Shown piece by piece: positions 24,555 through 33,482 of a DNA stretch of 64,000 nt. The number at the start of each line of letters is the position of its first letter. Within the stretch, counting starts at the first letter, position 1. A program made the translations under genes and the position numbers. The notes beneath the pieces are model-generated. The model was not told where the DNA came from. It was given only the letters and a program-made list of their open reading frames with translations, and did no database searches. Origin of the DNA: Pelomicrobium methylotrophicum (GTDB lineage: Bacteria > Pseudomonadota > Gammaproteobacteria > Burkholderiales > UBA6910); assembly GCF_008014345.1 (NCBI RefSeq), contig NZ_VPFL01000001.1:1-64000 (forward strand), given 5' to 3'.

Positions 24555-25820
24555 ACAACCCCGGCCTAAAGGCCGGAGCTTTTCGCTACATTACGGAGGC
24601 GTAATGCGCGAATTCAGGTTGGTTTACGGCAGCCCTTGCAGAACCGGTAGGCTCTGCAAAACCGGCTATGTTTGCCGCCGCATTCACGTCGGCGTGCCGC
24701 CGGTTTCCGCACGAACAGGAAAAGAGATTCTTTTCCCGTTTTCCGATGTCCCCGCATACCGAGCACGTCTGGCTCGTGTAGGCAGGGTTGACGTACACCA
24801 CGGATATCCCAAAAGCCTGGGCCTTGTAAGCAACAAAATCCTGCAACTGCCGAAAGGCCCAGCGGTGGAGCCTTGCGCGTACCCGCTTCCCCGCCTTGAT
24901 GCGGTCGCGGATATGGGTCAGGTCTTCCATGCGGATTTCCCGCACGCCCAACGCCAGAGCCTCCCGGACGATGGCTTTGGAAACTTCGTGGTTGACGTGT
25001 TCGACATGCCGCCGCTCCCGACCAGAGATAGCCCGCAGTTTCCGCTTCGCGGCGCGGCTACCGTTGGATTGAAGACGGCGGCGATGGGCAAGGTAGCGGT
25101 CACGTTCAAACCGCAGTTTCCCGCCGCCGAATACCTTGCCATTACTCGTGGCGGCAAGAGCGTTTTCTCCGATATCCACACCCATCACGCTACCTTCGGT
25201 GATGCCCGGGACATCGGGGATATCCAATACAAGATTGAAATACCATTGGCCTTTGCGACAGACCAGCTCAGCTTCCTTGGGGCTGCCGGACGCCAGCAGA
25301 TTGGCTTGGTGTTTACCGCATACGAATGGCACCAATTCGCGGCCGTTCAATGTAAACAACGACACCGCACAATCGCGCAGCGAGTAAGTCCTATGGTCGA
25401 AGTGAACCGATGCGCGGTCGAAGGAGATTGCTGGAACGGGCTTGCCTTTCGCGATGCCCTTGCTGGACTTGAGCGCTTTATACGCGCTAGCAACCCTGTA
25501 GATGGCATTGCAAGCCATCTGGCTGCCCAATGCCGGAAATCGATCACGAATCGAGTAGTACGCCAGATGGTGCAGCGCCACCCGATTCCAGCAGCGATGC
25601 GCCTGAACGAAAGGCACAAGCCTGTTACAGGCTTGCGAGAACGCGTAAGAAAGCTCCGCCAGTTTCTTTGCCTGCTCCGCGGAAGCGAGCAGTTTCAAGG
25701 AGACCGTCCTTTTCATATAAAGATGGCACTGCAAGAGAAAGGAGGAGCGGGAACGGGGGCGGCTCGCGCCGCCGCGCTATCCTTCCCCGGCATGAATGCC
25801 GGGGTCTTCCGCGTAAACTG
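24555..25820 (-). mobile_element. IS200/IS605-group element with tnpB only (IS1341-type)
   Basis: The element has subterminal hairpins at both sides: CCGGCC-TAAA-GGCCGG at 24561-24576 (downstream end of tnpB) and a nine-base-pair CCCCGGCAT-GA-ATGCCGGGG at 25785-25804 (upstream end). No tnpA is present, so movement would need a helper. Such elements have no inverted repeats and make no target duplication, so exact ends are approximate. The downstream hairpin is where the omega-RNA scaffold would end. The element sits between the GNAT stop and the 3' end of the TANGO2-like gene. Confidence 0.8.
24586..25716 (-). CDS. tnpB: TnpB, RNA-guided nuclease of an IS200/IS605-type element
   Basis: This 376-aa protein has a complete RuvC site: Asp181 in VMGVDIGEN, Glu264 in EIRMEDL and Asp343 in RHADVNAAANIAG. 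The zinc ribbon is CSVCG plus FSCSCG (C318, C321, C334, C336). TnpB proteins use an RNA from their own 3' end to cut DNA and help the element persist. It contrasts with the Cas12m in this window, whose corresponding residues are changed. The MKRTVSLKLL start at 25716 is the family's usual opening; an ATG six codons upstream is possible. Confidence 0.93.
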   Translation of the reverse strand: MKRTVSLKLLASAEQAKKLAELSYAFSQACNRLVPFVQAHRCWNRVALHHLAYYSIRDRFPALGSQMACNAIYRVASAYKALKSSKGIAKGKPVPAISFDRASVHFDHRTYSLRDCAVSLFTLNGRELVPFVCGKHQANLLASGSPKEAELVCRKGQWYFNLVLDIPDVPGITEGSVMGVDIGENALAATSNGKVFGGGKLRFERDRYLAHRRRLQSNGSRAAKRKLRAISGRERRHVEHVNHEVSKAIVREALALGVREIRMEDLTHIRDRIKAGKRVRARLHRWAFRQLQDFVAYKAQAFGISVVYVNPAYTSQTCSVCGDIGKREKNLFSCSCGNRRHADVNAAANIAGFAEPTGSARAAVNQPEFAHYASVM

Positions 25821-26604
25821 ATGACATCGCCATTGCTGGCGTGAGGAAAAACTCGTGGGCGATCTCGCTCTCGGGCGTGCCGTTTCGGCCGAAGCTGCGC
25901 TCCACGAACCGCACCTTCCCGTCGCGGCCTATCAGGACCACGGTGGAGGACCGGGTGCCATAGGTATCGGAGGCAATGAAAGCGGCCGAGAGCAGCCGTT
26001 CCCATTCGACGCCGATGCCGGTGTCGGGCAGCTCGCCATCGCCGGGACGAGAGGGATCGGCGAGGATGCGGAAGAGCCCTTCTACGAGGGCGGGACCGTC
26101 CTGTTCCAGCAGGCCGAAGAGCGCCGATTTGCTGCGCCTGATCTTCGGCCAGGGGGTGTCCAGCAGATGGTTGCTCAGGCCATACACGCCGTCGGTCAGG
26201 GTACGGATATCGTGGGACCGATTGGAGTGGTACACCACCGCGGAGGCGTCCCCCACGATCAGGTTGTAGCCGTTATAGGCGGCGCCCCCGCTCGCCACGC
26301 GGGCGGCGTAAGCCGCGGGCGTTTCGCGGCCTGCTAGAAATTCGCTCACCAGGTGGCCGCGGGACTTGGCGTGCGCGTCTCGCGTGCCCCCTTCACGGTA
26401 ATTGGTGACCAGCGCAAACCTTCCGGTGCGGGTCATCCCGAGCCACGTCCCGCCTTTCTCCAGGTCCCGGCCTGCCAGCACGTGGGGCTGGTCGCGCCAG
26501 AAGCTGGCCGGGGCGGTCACCCGGTCGTAAAACTCGTCCCGGTTCGCTGCGACGATCAGGCGATAACGCGGATGGGCGTTGAGGGCGAGAAGAACAAGGC
26601 ACAT
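25777..26604 (-). CDS. NRDE/TANGO2-family protein
   Basis: This 275-aa protein begins MCLVLLALNAHPRYRLIVAA and contains the family-defining NRDE motif, then GGTWLGMTRTGRFALVTNYRE. TANGO2-like proteins have been linked to haem or lipid handling, but bacterial roles are not settled. The last 16 or so residues (MSSVYAEDPGIHAGEG) are encoded by the left end of the tnpB element, so the original C-terminus was replaced on insertion. Confidence 0.85.
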   Translation of the reverse strand: MCLVLLALNAHPRYRLIVAANRDEFYDRVTAPASFWRDQPHVLAGRDLEKGGTWLGMTRTGRFALVTNYREGGTRDAHAKSRGHLVSEFLAGRETPAAYAARVASGGAAYNGYNLIVGDASAVVYHSNRSHDIRTLTDGVYGLSNHLLDTPWPKIRRSKSALFGLLEQDGPALVEGLFRILADPSRPGDGELPDTGIGVEWERLLSAAFIASDTYGTRSSTVVLIGRDGKVRFVERSFGRNGTPESEIAHEFFLTPAMAMSSVYAEDPGIHAGEG

Positions 26605-26613
26605 GGCAGCGGG

Positions 26614-26898
26614 TCAATCCATGACGAAGCACTCCGCCCGCCGACAGCTTCCAGGGGCGAGCAGGGCGTTGATGCCTTTCTCTTCGACCAGCTCGGCCAG
26701 GGCCTGTTCGAAGCGGGCCGGGTCTTGCACCTCCTCGTAGATCTCCATCCACAGGTCGGGTTCGTCCCGTTTCTTGAGCAGTCGCCCGGCCACGCCGGTG
26801 CGGCAGTCCAGCGCCGTCTGCAGCTCCCGGATGCGGGCCGCTGCGGTGTCCGCCTGGGCGGGATCGATCCGATAGTAGATGTAGTAGGCGAGGATCAG
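26614..26898 (-). CDS. DUF4936-like small protein
   Basis: The minus strand reads LILAYYIYYRIDPAQADTAA, then IRELQTALDCRTGVAGRLLK and DEPDLWMEIYEEV, ending ECFVMD. This matches the small DUF4936 proteins of betaproteobacteria. No ATG, GTG or TTG lies in frame before it; the first codon after overlap with the ygfZ stop is CTG at 26898, so a CTG start or an error is implied. It sits between ygfZ and the TANGO2-like gene in one minus-strand run. Confidence 0.6.
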   Translation of the reverse strand: MILAYYIYYRIDPAQADTAAARIRELQTALDCRTGVAGRLLKKRDEPDLWMEIYEEVQDPARFEQALAELVEEKGINALLAPGSCRRAECFVMD

Positions 26899-27929
26899 CG
26901 GGGCACCTGGTAAGGAAGCGGCAGGAACTCAAGGCGTGGCCCGTCGGGCGTTTTCCAATGGACCTCGCCGGCTTCGGCGCTCGCCACCTGGATCACCGCC
27001 AGGGCATCGTAGCCGCCGCCTGGCGCAGGGGCGGCGTTGACCACCACGCCGCTCGATTGCTCGCCCGCATCAGGGCTATAGAGTTCGTCGCCGGGCGCGG
27101 GTGCCGCGCTGCCATCCAGATGGACGCGGTAGAGCCGCCGCTTCACCTTGCCCAGGTAGTGGGTCCGGGCGACGATCTCCTGGCCGGGATAACAGCCCTT
27201 GCGGAAACTGATGCCGCCGATGGCGTCTAGGTTTGCCATCTGGGGCACGAACTGGTCCTGGGTGGCGGGGGTGATGAGGGGAATTCCGGCGCGGATCTGG
27301 AGCCATTCCCAGCAGGGAGTGCCCACGGGCTGCACATGGCGCTCCAGCGACTCCCAAAGCGCCGCTGCCTGGTCCGGGAGCGTCACCAGCTCGAAGCGTT
27401 GCGCGTCGAGCCCGATGAGCGTCGCGTCGCCAGTGTGCACCACTTCGAGCTCCGCCTCGGGCAGTCTTCCGAACACCGGGGCGAGCAGCCTCCGGGCGCC
27501 AGGGCCCGAGACCCCCAGGCGCACGCAGGCGTCGCTCGCGTCTTCGATCCTGACCTTGGCCCGCAGGATGAAGAGCGAAAGCCGCTGGCGAATGGGCTCG
27601 GTCAGCTCGGCGGCGAGCTGCAGGTCATAGCCCTCTGACCTCTGCCAAAGCAGAAACGTGGTCAGCATTCGCCCCTTGGCTGTGTTGTAGCTGCTGTGCT
27701 GGGCCTGCCGTGGCGTGAGCGCTCGCACGTCGCTGGAGAGTTGGCCGTGGAGGAAGGGCTGGGCGTCGTCGCCAGTGACTCGCAGCAGGCCGTAACGGGA
27801 CAGATCGGCGATCACGGTGCCGTCTCGGCTGGCCTCCAGCTCCCTCGAAGGGGCTCCAAAGTCAGCCACGCGGCCCTCGGCGATGTGGGCGCCCCGCGAC
27901 TCCAGGTAAGACAGCCAGTCAGTATGCAT
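26895..27929 (-). CDS. ygfZ: folate-binding YgfZ/GcvT-like protein
   Basis: This 344-aa protein has the YgfZ signature KGCYPGQEIVARTHYLGKVKR, with Cys in the conserved position, in a GcvT-like fold. YgfZ supports iron-sulfur enzymes such as MiaB in a folate-dependent way. It lies 15 bases downstream of nrdJ on the same strand. Confidence 0.93.
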   Translation of the reverse strand: MHTDWLSYLESRGAHIAEGRVADFGAPSRELEASRDGTVIADLSRYGLLRVTGDDAQPFLHGQLSSDVRALTPRQAQHSSYNTAKGRMLTTFLLWQRSEGYDLQLAAELTEPIRQRLSLFILRAKVRIEDASDACVRLGVSGPGARRLLAPVFGRLPEAELEVVHTGDATLIGLDAQRFELVTLPDQAAALWESLERHVQPVGTPCWEWLQIRAGIPLITPATQDQFVPQMANLDAIGGISFRKGCYPGQEIVARTHYLGKVKRRLYRVHLDGSAAPAPGDELYSPDAGEQSSGVVVNAAPAPGGGYDALAVIQVASAEAGEVHWKTPDGPRLEFLPLPYQVPR

Positions 27930-27944
27930 GCTTTGGAGAGCAAA

Positions 27945-30900
27945 TCAGCCGCACGCGCCCACGGCGCCGCAGGAGGTGCAAAACTCGCAGCCGTCCTTTT
28001 TGATCACCGTGCGCGCACCGCATTCCTCGCAGGGTTTGCCGGCCAGGACCTGCTGGACCACGAGACCTGCCTCCCCGGCGAACGCTTCGGGGACCTCCAG
28101 CACCCCCATGTCCACCACGGGGTGCCCTTGCTCGGTCAGAATGCCGAGCATGGCGTAGCGATGGATCAGCAGCCGCGCCAGATAGGCAATGGTGCTGGGA
28201 AAGTTCTCCTGCCGGTCGCCGTCGGGCACGCGGGCCATGAAGTCGCCCCGCGGCTCGGAGTAGTTGAGAAGCTTCCGGAGCTTCATGCCGATCCAAGCCG
28301 GGTCCACGACCCGCATGTCGTAGGAAAGCAGTCGGGAGAGGCCATCCAACACCCGCGGGTAAAAGCCGGCAAGCCACATGCTGTAGGGCCGCCGCTGGCC
28401 ATCGGGCAGCACCAATTCCTTGAGGCCCAAGATGAAGTCGTCACCAGTGGCCGGGTTGGCGATGTCCACGGTCCAGCTCATGGTGCCATCAGTGCCGGTC
28501 TTGGGCTCGCGGCGGGCGAACAGGGCGTCCATCACCGGCGTGGGCTCATCCTCGCCCGACAGCGCCCCGAGCTGCTCGCAGCGGTAGCGCACGATGCGGC
28601 CGAAGGCAGCCACCAGGCTGGGGGCCCACACCCGCTCCCCATTCGGCGGCATGGCGACCAGGAAGCCGTCGTCGCCCACGGTCTTGGCCAGGACGTCCAG
28701 TTTGGTGCGCAACCACACTTTGTCGTCGGCCCGCATGTCCATGGACAGGGTTTTCGCCACCGCGCCCAGGCCCCGGGGCTGCTCGTTGCCGTTGACCCAG
28801 ACCTCGAAAGGCTTGATGCGCCCGTCGGGCTGGCCAATTTCGCCGACGAAGATGGCGAACTTGCCGAGCGGATGCTCCACCTCGTAAGTCCAGGCCATGT
28901 TGCCGGCGGGGAGCTTGGGCCGCCCGGGCCAGCGCAGGCTGGCCAAGGCCGGGCTCGGGGCCTTCTCCAGCACGAGCCGCTTGTCGGCCTCGGAAAGCTG
29001 GATATCCTGGGGCTCGGCCTTCTTCGGCGGCTGGACCTCCAACACCGCGCCCAGGGTCTCGTTGGGACGGTAGGTGGTGATGCCCTTCAAGCCCGCTTTC
29101 CAGGCTTCCATGTACAGGTCCTTGAAGGCCTCGAAGGGATAGTCCGCGGGCACGTTCACCGTCTTGGAGATGGCGGCGTCGATGTAAGGCTGCACCGCCG
29201 CCGACATGCGCATGTGGTCCAGGGCATGCATGGAAAGCGCGGTGACGAAGTACTCGGGCAGCAGGGCGTAGCGCTTGGTCCCTTCGGTCCAGACCTGGCC
29301 CGGCGGGATACCCCGCGCTGGATCCCAGGGCAGCAGGGTCACGTCGTCGCCGATGCCGTGCAGCCGCTTGTACAGGCGGTAGGCATGGTCCTCCACCGTA
29401 TATTGGCGGCGGCTGCCGTCGGGCATGCGTTTGTTGCGGATGTAGGTCCAGGAGAAGGGCGGCTCGATGCCGTTGCTCGCGTTGTCGGCGAAGGCCAGCG
29501 AAATCGTCCCGGTGGGCGCGATCGAGAGCAGGTGCGAATTGCGGATTCCGTGTTTGCGGATCTGGGCCTTGAGCTCCTTGGGCAGGCGGGAGGCGAAACT
29601 CTCCCCGCCCAGGTATTTGTCCGGGTCGAAGGCCGGGAAGGCCCCTTTTTCTTTCGCCAACTCCACCGAGGCGCTATAGGCGGCGTCGCGCATCTCCCGG
29701 GCGATGGAGGCGGCCATTTCCCGGGCTGCCTCGGTGTCGTAGCGCAGGCCCAGCATGATGAGGGCGTCGCCGAGCCCCGTGAAACCCAACCCGATGCGCC
29801 GTTTCTTGCGGCTTTCCTCCTGCTGCTGGGGCAGCGGCCAATAGGTGAGGTCGAGCACGTTGTCGAGCATGCGCACCGCCACCGCCACCGTGTCCCGGAA
29901 CGCTTCCGTGAGAAATTGGGCCCGCTCGGTGAAGGGGTGGGCGATGAAGCGCGTGAGGTTGATGGAGCCCAGGTCGCAGCAGCCGTAGGGCGGCAGCGGC
30001 TGCTCGCCGCACTGCCCTGTTACCAACCCGTTGAAAATAACCGTATTGTGTTCAGGTTGGGTCGTATCGAAGACGGGTTGCCTTCCGATATAGGCAATGC
30101 TTGCCACGCGGGTCACGAACCGCTGGGTCTTTCGCAGCACCTTGTTCTTCGCCCATTCGCGGTATTTGGCGTTTTTGCTTTCGCTGAGAAAACCGATTTC
30201 CGCCATGAAGCGGTCACGGGATTCCCCGTCCACGATGAGCTCGTAATCGGCCTGACAGGCGTAATGCCTGGCTCCGCCCTTTCCGTCCGGCATCAGCCGT
30301 TCACGGGGTTCTGGGCGTTTTCTGATGCGGCAGAAAATACCGAAATTCGCCAGAAGCATCTGTACGTCTTTGAGAAGACCCGGGCGGCTGGAAGCCAGGC
30401 GAATGGAGCAGCTTTCGCTGTTGCTCGATACATTTACCGTGCCGTCCGTCTGGAACAGGCCCCGCAGGTAGCCCGTGACACACTCTTTTGTGCCACGCCA
30501 GATCACCTCGGGCACGCGGTATTTACTGGCCGCTGTAAATCCGTAGTGCTCAAGGAAGCGCGCAAGGAGGACGGAACGGATGAAGACGTGCTTGCGTTCT
30601 GCTACAGCCACCGGCCAAATCCGGTATGGGCGCGGCGACCGTGCCAGACCCGCGATAAGCGTATTGACGTAATCCGCCACGGCTGGCGCCGGCGCGCGGT
30701 CCTCGTTCCAGAAATTGACGATGGCCGCCTGTTCACCCTTGCCACGGGTGGTGAAGTGCCCGTCGCCGGTCATGAGGCCGATCAGTACCCCTAATTCGGC
30801 ATTACCTTCGGTGCCGAACTGGCCCATGCCGGACTGTACGAGCAGCTCATCCCCCGGACGCAGCTCACTGAGTTTGACCTTGCCGCGCGTGGTATAGAAA

Positions 30901-32045
30901 TCGTGCCAAGCGGTGGCCTTGATTTCGTAACCATCTTCGGTTTCCACCCGGTAGACATCGGCCTCCCGGGCGGTCATGAAGGCGGGCACGGCATCCCGGA
31001 CGGCGGTGCCTTTCTCGGCGCTGCCCAAGGCGCGTTTGTCCACGGTGACCTTAAGCGGCACACCGGCGGCATACAGCTCGCCGATGGGGATGAGGCCGAA
31101 CTGTGTATGCAGCCGTGTGTCCGCCGTCACGCAGGGATTGGTCGCCTCGATTCTCTCGCAATACCAGAGGTTGTTGTCCCGGTTGACCCGGTCGATGAAG
31201 ACCACGCCCGGCTCGGCGTGGTCATAGGTGGATACCATGATCTTGTCCCACAGCGCCCGCGCCCGCACGCGCCGGTAGACCCACAGGCCGTCGGCTCGCC
31301 GGTAAGCGCCCTGGGCCATGACCTCGCGCCCCGGTTCGGCCGCGTGGACCAGCTCCACCTCCGCGTCGGTTTCCACCGCACGCATGAACTCGTCGGTCAC
31401 CGCCACGCTCATGTTGAAGTTGGTGAGCCGTCCCTTCTTGTACTTGGCGACGATGAAGTCCTCGATATCGGGATGGGTGCAGTTGAGCACCGCCATCTGT
31501 GCCCCGCGCCGGGCGCCGGCCGATTCCACCGTGGCGCACATGGCGTCGAACACTTCCATGTAGCTCACCGGCCCGGAGGCGGAGCTCAGGGTGCCTCGCA
31601 CGAGCGCGCCGCTCGGGCGGATGGCGGAGAAGTTGTAACCCACGCCGCCGCCGCGACGCATGGTCTCCGCCGCTTCGTTCAACGCGATGAAAATGCCGGG
31701 CACTCCATCGATGTGGCCGGAGATGGAGTCGGCCACCGGCTGCACGAAGCAGTTGATCAAAGTGGCCTGGATCTCGGTGCCGGCCGCTGAGTTGATGCGC
31801 CCGCCCGGAATGAACCCGTTGGCCAGGGCCCGGTAGAACACCGGCGCCCAGCGTTCGGGCTCCGCCTCCATCTGGGCAAGCCCGCGGGCAACGCGCCAGC
31901 GGATCTCTTCGATCGTGCACTCGCCCCCCTTGGCGTATTTCTCGAGAAGGACGTCGATGGAACACGCTTGAGGCGCGATCAATTCTTCCACGACCGGGGA
32001 CGCCGCCTCGCGGGCGGCAGCCGGAGAATCCATCGGTATGTTCAT
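27945..32045 (-). CDS. nrdJ: adenosylcobalamin-dependent ribonucleotide reductase NrdJ with intein
   Basis: The 1366-aa precursor contains a class II ribonucleotide reductase (about 992 aa after splicing) interrupted by a 374-aa intein. Extein motifs include [10 protein letters not shown] (first redox Cys, C99), [10 protein letters not shown], the radical-site sequence [20 protein letters not shown] split by the intein, and a C-terminal zinc ribbon (CEECGART...[11 protein letters not shown]). The enzyme reduces ribonucleotides using vitamin B12. No cobalamin riboswitch was recognised upstream. The splice joins N303-P304 to the radical Cys, so the enzyme is dead unless the intein splices. ATG 32045 follows GGAGCAG as ribosome site. 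Confidence 0.95.
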   Translation of the reverse strand: MNIPMDSPAAAREAASPVVEELIAPQACSIDVLLEKYAKGGECTIEEIRWRVARGLAQMEAEPERWAPVFYRALANGFIPGGRINSAAGTEIQATLINCFVQPVADSISGHIDGVPGIFIALNEAAETMRRGGGVGYNFSAIRPSGALVRGTLSSASGPVSYMEVFDAMCATVESAGARRGAQMAVLNCTHPDIEDFIVAKYKKGRLTNFNMSVAVTDEFMRAVETDAEVELVHAAEPGREVMAQGAYRRADGLWVYRRVRARALWDKIMVSTYDHAEPGVVFIDRVNRDNNLWYCERIEATNPCVTADTRLHTQFGLIPIGELYAAGVPLKVTVDKRALGSAEKGTAVRDAVPAFMTAREADVYRVETEDGYEIKATAWHDFYTTRGKVKLSELRPGDELLVQSGMGQFGTEGNAELGVLIGLMTGDGHFTTRGKGEQAAIVNFWNEDRAPAPAVADYVNTLIAGLARSPRPYRIWPVAVAERKHVFIRSVLLARFLEHYGFTAASKYRVPEVIWRGTKECVTGYLRGLFQTDGTVNVSSNSESCSIRLASSRPGLLKDVQMLLANFGIFCRIRKRPEPRERLMPDGKGGARHYACQADYELIVDGESRDRFMAEIGFLSESKNAKYREWAKNKVLRKTQRFVTRVASIAYIGRQPVFDTTQPEHNTVIFNGLVTGQCGEQPLPPYGCCDLGSINLTRFIAHPFTERAQFLTEAFRDTVAVAVRMLDNVLDLTYWPLPQQQEESRKKRRIGLGFTGLGDALIMLGLRYDTEAAREMAASIAREMRDAAYSASVELAKEKGAFPAFDPDKYLGGESFASRLPKELKAQIRKHGIRNSHLLSIAPTGTISLAFADNASNGIEPPFSWTYIRNKRMPDGSRRQYTVEDHAYRLYKRLHGIGDDVTLLPWDPARGIPPGQVWTEGTKRYALLPEYFVTALSMHALDHMRMSAAVQPYIDAAISKTVNVPADYPFEAFKDLYMEAWKAGLKGITTYRPNETLGAVLEVQPPKKAEPQDIQLSEADKRLVLEKAPSPALASLRWPGRPKLPAGNMAWTYEVEHPLGKFAIFVGEIGQPDGRIKPFEVWVNGNEQPRGLGAVAKTLSMDMRADDKVWLRTKLDVLAKTVGDDGFLVAMPPNGERVWAPSLVAAFGRIVRYRCEQLGALSGEDEPTPVMDALFARREPKTGTDGTMSWTVDIANPATGDDFILGLKELVLPDGQRRPYSMWLAGFYPRVLDGLSRLLSYDMRVVDPAWIGMKLRKLLNYSEPRGDFMARVPDGDRQENFPSTIAYLARLLIHRYAMLGILTEQGHPVVDMGVLEVPEAFAGEAGLVVQQVLAGKPCEECGARTVIKKDGCEFCTSCGAVGACG
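30012..31133 (-). other. LAGLIDADG intein within nrdJ
   Basis: The intein covers residues 305-678. It starts with Cys ([20 protein letters not shown]) and has a block B with Thr378 and His381 ([11 protein letters not shown]). Two LAGLIDADG motifs follow ([14 protein letters not shown] with D428; [16 protein letters not shown] with D534), so a homing endonuclease is present. The C-terminal splice region reads [20 protein letters not shown] and ends Gly-Gln before Cys+1. The last residue is Gln rather than Asn, and Gly replaces the usual His before it. Such variants exist and can splice. Confidence 0.93.
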
Positions 32046-32539
32046 GTCTGCTCCTTTGGGCGTTTTCCTTTTTTGCGGTCGCGGTGACCATCCCGCACGA
32101 GGGGCTCGAATTCGCTGGCTCTATTTTCCCACGTTCCTGGCCGCCGCTGGCCCCTTCCCGGGTTCCGCACCCGCCAGCGGGGCTTGAGCCGGCAACGCGC
32201 ACGCCAGGGTGCCGTCTAAAGATCTATCTCATTGATGAAAAAAGTTTTATTGATGCCAGGCCCTGGGCGACCTCGCGCGTGACTGTCAAAATATACAGCT
32301 ATGGACGCTCCCGTTGAACCCCCCTTGTGGCTGGGTGGCCCGCCCGCTTGGGATCCTAACCCGGGCTAGGCAGCTTCCCTGGGCATTTGTGAAAAAGCTC
32401 AAACACCTTGAACATGGGTCCTGGCCGGGAGTGGCCGGGCCAGGCGGGCTTCCGCTGGCGCGGCGCCTGAGCTAACCTGAGCGCAGCCGCGGAGCCTGGC
32501 GGAAAACCCTGGTGTCCAAGGCAAAGGAGGGGCGCAGCC
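32046..32539. other. divergent intergenic region between nrdJ and uspA
   Basis: Nearly 500 bases without a credible gene. A ribosome site for nrdJ (GGAGCAG) lies next to its start. ATTGATG occurs twice within 32231-32256. A segment at 32165-32225 on the minus strand resembles the T-arm and 3' half of a tRNA but does not fold into a full tRNA. No riboswitch was recognised. Confidence 0.5.
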
Positions 32540-32983
32540 ATGTTCAAGCACATTCTGCTGCCTACGGATGGCACGGCGCTGTCCCAAAGCGCCATCGCCA
32601 AGGGCATCGAGTTCGCCAAGAGCATCGGCGCCCGGGTCACGGGCCTGCATGTGGCGCCGGAGTTCGAACCCATCGCCTACGACGGGCTGATGCCCGTGGA
32701 CCCCATCACCGACGAACAGTTCGCCGAAGAGGTCAGGGCCCGTGGCATGACGTATCTCGCCGCCATCGAGCGCGCCGCCCAGGAAGCCGGGGTGCCGTGC
32801 GAAACCGTCTTTACCACCGGCCACCACCCCTTCGAGGTGATCATCAGGACGGCGCAAGAGCGGGGCTGCGACCTCATCGTGATGGCTTCCCACGGACGGC
32901 GGGGGATTGCCAGTCTGCTCCTGGGCGGTGAAACCATGCGGGTGCTCACCCACACCAAGATCCCGGTGTTGGTGTTCCGCTGA
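32540..32983 (+). CDS. universal stress protein, UspA family
   Basis: This 147-aa single-domain Usp begins MFKHILLPTDGTALSQSAIA and ends with the ATP-binding motif ASHGRRGIASLLLGGETMRV and VLTHTKIPVLVF. The GxxG-9-G(S/T)-like pattern is conserved, so nucleotide binding is likely. The ribosome site AAGGAGG lies directly upstream. It stands alone in its operon. Confidence 0.92.
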   Translation: MFKHILLPTDGTALSQSAIAKGIEFAKSIGARVTGLHVAPEFEPIAYDGLMPVDPITDEQFAEEVRARGMTYLAAIERAAQEAGVPCETVFTTGHHPFEVIIRTAQERGCDLIVMASHGRRGIASLLLGGETMRVLTHTKIPVLVFR

Positions 32984-33013
32984 CGGGTCGTTGGCTCAAA
33001 CAAAGCGACGGGC

Positions 33014-33466
33014 ATGGGCGGGACCCTTGGAACGGTCGAGGTGCGGCTGCGGCCATCCTTTACCTTGGGGACTCTGCTTGCGGCGGGGCATCTCGCCGCG
33101 GGGGCTGCCCTCGTGCCGCTGGCGCTGCCGGTGGCAGTCAAGGTGTTGGTCGGGCTCGCGGTGGTCGCAAGCGGCGTTGCCTCCCTCTGGCGACAGGCTT
33201 GCCTGCGGGCCTCCGACGCTTGCGTGCGGCTCGTGGTACAGCCGGACCTGCGCATCCTGCTGCAGACGCGGGCGGGGCGGACGATCGCAGGAACGGTGCT
33301 GCCTTCGAGTCTCGTGACACCGTGGCTGACCGTGGTTCAGGTCGCTCCCGCCGAAGGCGGACGGCTGCGGACGGCGGTGTTATTCCCCGACTCGGCGGAC
33401 GCCGAAAGCCTGCGCGCGCTGAGGGTCGTGCTGCGCTGGGGGGCAGCGGCTGCGGCGTCCCGATGA
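33014..33466 (+). CDS. YgfX-like membrane protein
   Basis: This 150-aa protein has two hydrophobic segments in its first 65 residues (TLGTLLAAGHLAAGAALVPL and KVLVGLAVVASGVASLW) and a small soluble C-terminal domain with DLRILLQTRAGRTIAGTVLP, as in YgfX/CptA. In E. coli YgfX is encoded next to sdhE; in betaproteobacteria similar genes lie beside nadB and rpoE as here. It is convergent with nadB with a 16-base gap. Confidence 0.65.
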   Translation: MGGTLGTVEVRLRPSFTLGTLLAAGHLAAGAALVPLALPVAVKVLVGLAVVASGVASLWRQACLRASDACVRLVVQPDLRILLQTRAGRTIAGTVLPSSLVTPWLTVVQVAPAEGGRLRTAVLFPDSADAESLRALRVVLRWGAAAAASR

Positions 33467-33482
33467 GCCGGATCGAGGGGGA

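Noticed and set aside
27696-30794. Very long plus-strand open frame opposite nrdJ and ygfZ
   Set aside because: It is a GC-rich antisense shadow of the reductase and its intein, with no family similarity.
32165-32225. tRNA-like segment on the minus strand upstream of nrdJ (T-arm-like GCCGGCTCAAGC and a GCACCC/GGGTGC pairing)
   Set aside because: The T stem is mismatched and no D arm, anticodon arm or 3' CCA can be assembled, so it is at most a degenerate tRNA fragment.
32046-32230. Possible cobalamin riboswitch in front of the B12-dependent nrdJ
   Set aside because: I could not find the B12-box core or a plausible arrangement of its stems; GC-rich hairpins alone are not enough.
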